NCBI GenBank assembly: GCA_009746045.1
Contig: RPFO01000667.1
Span: forward strand, 5,620,719 to 5,684,718
Direction: 5' to 3'
DNA from: Mesostigma viride
Lineage: Eukaryota > Streptophyta > Mesostigmatophyceae > Mesostigmatales > Mesostigmataceae
DNA length: 64,000 nt
Program-made: the position numbers and the translations under genes
Notes under the pieces: generated by a model
Seen by the model: only the letters and a program-made list of their open reading frames with translations
Databases searched by the model: none
Told to the model about the DNA's origin: nothing
Shown here: positions 58,859-64,000 of the stretch, in pieces
How the letters are laid out: each line of letters starts with the position of its first letter
Numbering within the stretch: position 1 is the stretch's first letter

Positions 58859-61800
58859 GTGTGCACAGACGCAGACTCATTCTACCTGGCCACCCGAGCC
58901 AACCGTCGGCGTCGCCTCGACGCGTTGGCAGGAAGAATCGAAACGGTGATTGAAAGCATAAGTCCCCAACCCGCCCCCCCTACCCCACCACCTCCACCCC
59001 CACCCCCATCACCACCCTGCTCCATCTCCGCCCCCACCCCCGCCTGCACCCCCCTTTTCGGTCAACGCGCGCCCTTGGTCATCGCCACCTTCAACGCCCG
59101 CACGCTCCAGCCCGACGCTGACCGCTGTCACTGCCTGCGCAGTGACGACTGTCAGTGCCATCGAGTCTCCAATCTTATTGGTTTCTGCATCGACAATAAT
59201 ATCGCCATCCTGGGAATCCAAGAACACAGGCGCACTGCATCGGCCCGCGGATCAACTGCCCTTGTTGCTGACGACATCGACGGCTGGCGGTTCTACTATA
59301 CGGAGGCGGCGACGGCACCGAGAACGGGGGCGTCGGTCTCCTCTGCTCCCCGCTCGCGGTACGCCACATGGGCGAACCCCAGCTGGTCAACGCTCGGCTC
59401 CTCGTGGCCACTTTTCATTCGATGGAGGGCCACTCGACCTACGCCCTGACGGTGGGCGTTGGTTACGCACCCCACTCCGGCCACCCAGAATTAACAAGAC
59501 CGCAAGGACTCTTTGCAGCGCTGGAGAACCTGGCGAACGGCATCCCTGGTCGCAACTACCTCGCTCTGCTGCTGGACGCCAACGCCACGCTACCACCGGG
59601 TACTGGTGGATGTCAGCACGCCCCCAACGAGGCGTTCGTCGACGCGCTGGACATCCCGGCCAGCCACGCCCAGCTGTTCGCAGCCGGCCCGGCATCGGCC
59701 CTTCGGCACCTCGCTGACAAGCTGCCCGCGGCCAGGGCCCTACTGCCCCCCCGCCGCCCGCCCCGCTTCACCAGCCTGCACCGGCTCCCCGCCGTCATCC
59801 AGGCCCGGCAAGCCCTGCGCGACAACAGCGACCCCGCCCGCTACGCCCGCCTCAAAGCCGATTACCACTCGGCCATCCGGCAGGCGACCAAGGAGCAGGA
59901 GGACCTTCATGTCGGCGAGTACTTCGCCTACCTCAAGGACCAGCACGGCAAGTACGCCTGGACCCGCCTGCGTCACGCCCAACGGCCCGCCGGCGGCGCG
60001 CAGCCGGCGCCGCGGACGCTCTCTGGCTCACCGCAGCAGCAGCTCGACCAGTGGTATTCCTCCCAGTCCCGGCTGCTCGGCGCCCCCCCGCCGCCTCCGC
60101 CGCTTGGCCCTCTGGCGGCCGCACGCCTGGCAGTAGCACCGGCGGACGTCCCTGCGCCGCCCACGCCGCCCGCCGCTCAGAGCAGGACTACACGTACCCA
60201 GCCCTGACGGAACCCCTGGCCGACCCCAACGAGCTCCCGCCGTTCACCGAGCTCGAGCTGAGCACCGCCGCCAAGCAACTCCGCTTCTATGCCGCCGTTG
60301 GACCTGACCAGCTCCCAGCCCCGGTGATTAAGCTGACGGCGCTCACGGGGTTCCTGCTTGACGTCTGCAACCGGATCCTGCTTGCCGACGCGCCGCCGAT
60401 TCCTGAGTGGCAGCACAGCTACCGTATTATGCTGTACAAAAACAAAGGTTCCCCTGACGACCCCGCCAACTACAGAGGAGTCTGCATCCAGAGCGCCGCA
60501 CTTAAGTTGTTCATGCGCATGATCCTCAACCGCCTTCGTTCTGCTCTCGACTGTCACCTTGGGGAAAGTCAAATGGGCTTCCGTCCTGGGCGCAACACCG
60601 TCATGGCCATCTTCGTCGCGCGTCGCCTCTTCGAGGAAATCGCTCTCCTGCAACCTGGTGAGTTTCCCGCAATCTGATCTTCGTCGACTTCATCAAGGCT
60701 TTTGATTCTGTCCTCTGGGACGCTCTATGGGCTGTACTTGCTCGCGCTCGCGTCCCCACTCCCCTGATTACCGTCATCCGCACGCTGTATGAGGGGTCGA
60801 CCACTTCGGTGCGCACTCAACACGGCATTACCCCGCCATGCCCACTGCAGACCGGCGTCTGGCAGGGTTGCGTCCTGTCGCCGTACCTGTTTATTATTGT
60901 AGTGGATTATGTTATGCGCCAGGCACGTGCTCGCTTTGCTAGCATTGCAGGCCGTGCCCCTGGCCTAGCGATCACGAACGAGCTTGGGGAAGGGGGGCCG
61001 ACTAACAAGCAGAATTTACTAGCTGACCTCATTTATGCCGACGACATCACGCTCATCGAGAAGCCGGAGTCTGCCCAACTTTGGCTGGACTGCCTGGCGC
61101 TCGAGGCTCGGGCGGTTGGTCTAGAAATCAGCCCCAAAACGGAGGCCCTGGCCCTCGGCATGGCAGGGCCCCCACCCACACTCCGCCTCTTAGACGATGC
61201 CGAGGTCAACTACCCTCCTTCAGGCCGCTTCAAGCTGCTCGGCAGTTGGCTTCCCGACTGCGAGGACGACATGACGACACGGATCGGCATGGCGTGGGCG
61301 CACCTCCATGACCACCGCCGCTGGTGGAGCAACCCCGCCCTACCCCGGATCGTCAAGCGTGACCTCTTCAAGGTCGTCATTCTGACGAGGCTGACCTACG
61401 GCGCCGAGACGTGGACACTGATGCAGGAGCTGGAGCAACGACTCGACGGCGCCGTCACCAAGATGCTGCGCAAGGCCCTTAACATCCCCTTTGGTTTGCA
61501 CATTAGTAATGAGGATTTGTACGCTGATTTGCCCTATGTTTCCCACATTATTAGGCACAGGCGCCTGGGCCTAGCCGGGCACCTGGCCCGCACAGATCAG
61601 GTAGATACATCAGATAGACTAGCTGGCACCAAGCCCGCCCAGCCTGGGCGATATGTCCTCACCTGGCGTGCCCCCGGCCGCGCGCGGCAGGGCCGCCACC
61701 CGTGGACTTTTCGTGATAGACTCGGCATGCCGGACATGTGCTACACTAGACGTGACGGGCTCACCCCCGGGCAGCCTCCTGGTTTGTCTGTAATATGGAG

Positions 61801-61942
61801 GCAGATGGTGCGCAAGGATAGATGGCAAGTAGTGATGAAGGAGACCACCCGGCCCAAGCCTGTGGGGGCTCCGCGTGTGACCAAGTATGGCATTCATAGC
61901 GATTCGGGCCGCGGTGCCCACACCCCTGTCACTAGGACCTAG
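58859..61942 (+). pseudogene. LINE C ORF2 (RTE-like endonuclease-reverse transcriptase), frameshifted
   Basis: One protein spread over several frames. Endonuclease start VIATFNARTLQPD and IAILGIQEHRR (58859-59300), continuing from 59368 (LVATFHSMEGHSTYALTVGV, YLALLLDANATLPPG). The reverse transcriptase begins in a third frame (LPAPVIKLTALTGFLLDV, YRGVCIQSAALKLFMRMI, MGFRPGRNTVMAIF). It shifts again near 60665 into IFVDFIKAFDSVLWDAL, GVWQGCVLSPYLF, LIYADDITLIEKPE and TYGAETWTLMQELEQRL. The YADD catalytic motif and the GAETWTL tail are typical of RTE-like LINEs. At least three frameshifts make it non-functional. It is a different family from LINEs A and B. Confidence 0.8.
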
Positions 61943-62600
61943 ATAGCTTATACCATCCATTCCATCCCATGTTCCCCTCCCACTGAGGACTTATGCTCAC
62001 GTGACGCAGTCACGTGTCTATTAATTAATTAGTTAATGCTGCTCATGTCCGCAGTGAGGACTTGTACCTCGGCATGCCATATATCACCAGCAGCGGTGCC
62101 TGCAGCTAGTATAGGGCACTTAGCTCGCACCAACCAGGTAGACACATCACGTGGCCCCCCCGCGGGACTGCGCCCAGCTCAGCCTGGACGGCATCTTCTT
62201 ACGTGGGCCGGCCGGGCCCCGCAATGCTATAGACGCCGCAAGGGGCCCGCACCTTCAAAGAACAGCTAGTAGAGGACATGGGGGGCCTATAGGCCTCTCC
62301 GTGATTTGGAGTACTGATGATGGACAATGCCAAGTGGGCCCAGGTCATAGAGGACGACCCCCTCCCGTGGGGAAGCGCCTGCATGTTTGCAAACGCAGGA
62401 AGCACGCTAGACAGGACTCCTAGGGTAGAGAGCTTAGATCGAATATAGTAGAGTTGGCTTGATGTTGTAGATAGATTAGACCGGTAGGATTGCGTGTCCT
62501 CATCCATCCATCCATCCATCGGGGTAATTGATGCTCCGTGACTCCCCAACGGGAGCACGCGTTTAATTGATTAATTAGTTAATGAATTAATGCTGAAACA
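61943..62600 (+). mobile_element. LINE C 3' tail and second truncated copy
   Basis: After the LINE C stop comes CTGAGGACTTATGCTCACGT. Then 62100-62240 again encodes GHLARTNQVDTS and PAQPGRHLLTW, matching LINE C 61570-61670, so a 5'-truncated sister copy follows in the same direction. It ends with (CATC)n at 62499-62520 and the dispersed end GACTCCCCAACGGGAGC also seen inverted at 6727-6772. Confidence 0.65.
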
Positions 62601-64000
62601 ATGCAACTGAGCTAATGTGCGGGCTAACGTGTGGCCACATTAAATATTAGTCAATCGATTAATTATGCGTGGTCTCGTTGGGGACACGCGGAGCTCGCAT
62701 AGTGCTTTACCGTCCCTGCATGTTGCACACTTGGAAGGGGGCAGAGATACCGGCCCGTTTTCCCTCACATGCGCGGAGGCAAGCCCATGTAGCTGCAATC
62801 ACAACTACTCACGGGGAGAGTCTGGCATATACTGACTGTGGGTGTACTAAAGCTGGAGTGTGCGGGAGTGACATGGCGGGTGCGTTGGCTGACACAAGAA
62901 AATTGAAGGCTGAAATGTTCGGGCTAGGCAGTCGAGTGCATAGGCTGAGCTAACTGATACATCCGGTAGTATGCTGAGACAAGACGTTAGCTATGAACAT
63001 GTAGCTACTATAGGCCGTAAAAGCGTAAACTAGCTAGGGCATGCATGTGGCCACATTCATTCATTCACATGCCTCGGATGGGAAAGTCACCGCGGGGTAC
63101 AAACTTTTTGAGAAGGTACCTTTCATTGCTGTTTGATGCACAGCATGAAGGGGTGTCTCAAGGGCTATCAGGTAGGCATGCATCAGAACGCGAGATCGGG
63201 CCCTGCAACTTACCGAGGCCCTGCGAGGCTCGGAGTTCTTTGGGGTCAGTGCTGCAGCTCCGCAACTGACCGAGTGCTGTCATTGAGCGTGCCAACTGCC
63301 TGGCCCTCTGGGCCTGATCCTCGTTACCATGGCATCCGTGCACAATCGCTTGAAGCGGCGTGTGATCAGGGCCCGTCGTCTGCTGAAGGATGTCCACCTT
63401 TGTCAGCATGGATGACGGGACAACACGCCTGCCCAGCTGAAGGCGAGGAGCAAGGTTTGGAAACACACCAACTGAACGTTGTGGAGGTCAGGAAGAAGCG
63501 CATGTCGCCGGGCCCGGGTAAACATGTGCAGCACAGTCTGTGCGCCTGCTGCACTGATGGCAGCTTCGGAGCGTTCTTTGATGGTGTTCCCATCCACACC
63601 GGGCCCGCAGAATCTCGTGCACATGGAATGAAGCGTCCTGCCCAGCTGCTAGTCCGACCGAGTTATTGTGTAATTGTTGCATTGCGGTCTAATTGTTTAA
63701 TATTTGTTAATGGCACAGTATGGTCAGAATAATCGCAAAGCATTGGTCAGTAGTTCAATTGACGATCTTCGACACAGAATAAGGCTACACCTCCTACCGG
63801 ATTAGTTAGTTTAGGTAAGCTAGGTTATTCGAGGCTCTTGGAATACCCATCCAGTACGTGGGTCTTGGAGGAGGCGCAGAGCCAGGTCGTAACACTTGAC
63901 TACATAATACGTGTCCACGAGCAGCTCACGATAGCCCATGGTAAGTATAAATAATGTGCCAACTGCTATCGCGATCAAATCAAATTATAACATGACTCCG
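62601..64000. other. No confident gene; possible decayed repeat-protein gene
   Basis: On the minus strand, 63690 down to 63160 has frame-shifted pieces (NTIKERSEAAISAAGAQTVL; VDILQQTTGPDHTPLQAIVH) that vaguely resemble armadillo- or ankyrin-type helical repeats. No intact ORF, promoter or splice structure could be supported. The rest shows nothing recognisable. Confidence 0.2.

Noticed and set aside
63133-63732. 199-residue plus-strand ORF
   Set aside because: Composition looks random, no domain is seen, and the opposite strand has equally long frames with weak repeat-protein resemblance. Not supported as a gene.

Overview
This window looks like nuclear DNA from a unicellular eukaryote, most likely a green alga (chlorophyte or prasinophyte-like). 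That is an inference. It rests on one intron-rich gene for a mitochondrial AFG3/FtsH-type m-AAA protease with a GC-rich coding sequence, on algal/plant-like LINE and Copia-type retrotransposons, and on very heavy tri- and tetranucleotide microsatellites. No prokaryotic signatures (operons, Shine-Dalgarno sites, CRISPR) and no complete tRNA or rRNA gene were seen.

Layout. (1) 1-4728: a truncated Copia-type LTR retrotransposon (copy 1, minus strand) that ends at a perfect 76-bp palindrome. (2) 4729-5960: a mosaic of LINE 5' and 3' end fragments and an (AACTC)n-tailed repeat. (3) 7362-18131: a probable 10.8-kb element bounded by inverted repeats. Its two arms are inverted arrays of a ~173-bp satellite with higher-order structure. 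Inside are a (GGGT)n block, a 261-bp foldback element, a SINE-like insertion with a 14-bp target duplication, and one broken unrecognised gene. (4) 18.3-19.2 kb: a degenerate LINE ORF1. (5) 20.3-33.8 kb: a decayed LINE (A) whose ORF2 is split by a second Copia-type element (copy 2, 23297-31406, flanked by the target duplication AACAT). (6) 33.8-40.2 kb: a second LINE (B) of the same family, head-to-tail with A and with both ORFs open, so the best candidate for a recently active element. (7) 40525-57108: the only confident host gene, an 11-exon m-AAA protease whose phases join to a 954-residue protein. (8) 57.1-64 kb: a terminal exon of an unknown minus-strand gene, a decayed RTE-like LINE (C) with truncated relatives on both sides, and mostly unannotatable sequence.

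How the parts relate. The retroelements form a nested stack (Copia-2 in LINE A, LINE B abutting LINE A). The two Copia copies are broken at different places: the upstream ORF in copy 1 and gag in copy 2. The host gene's introns (13.7 kb against 2.9 kb of exon) hold microsatellites plus a recurrent pattern. Short degenerate copies of the adjacent exon edge, with its splice site, are strewn through most introns: donor-side copies downstream of the true exon and acceptor-side copies upstream of the true exon. This is the most unusual signal in the window. Close second are the satellite-armed inverted-repeat element and the integrase-before-protease order of the Copia polyprotein.
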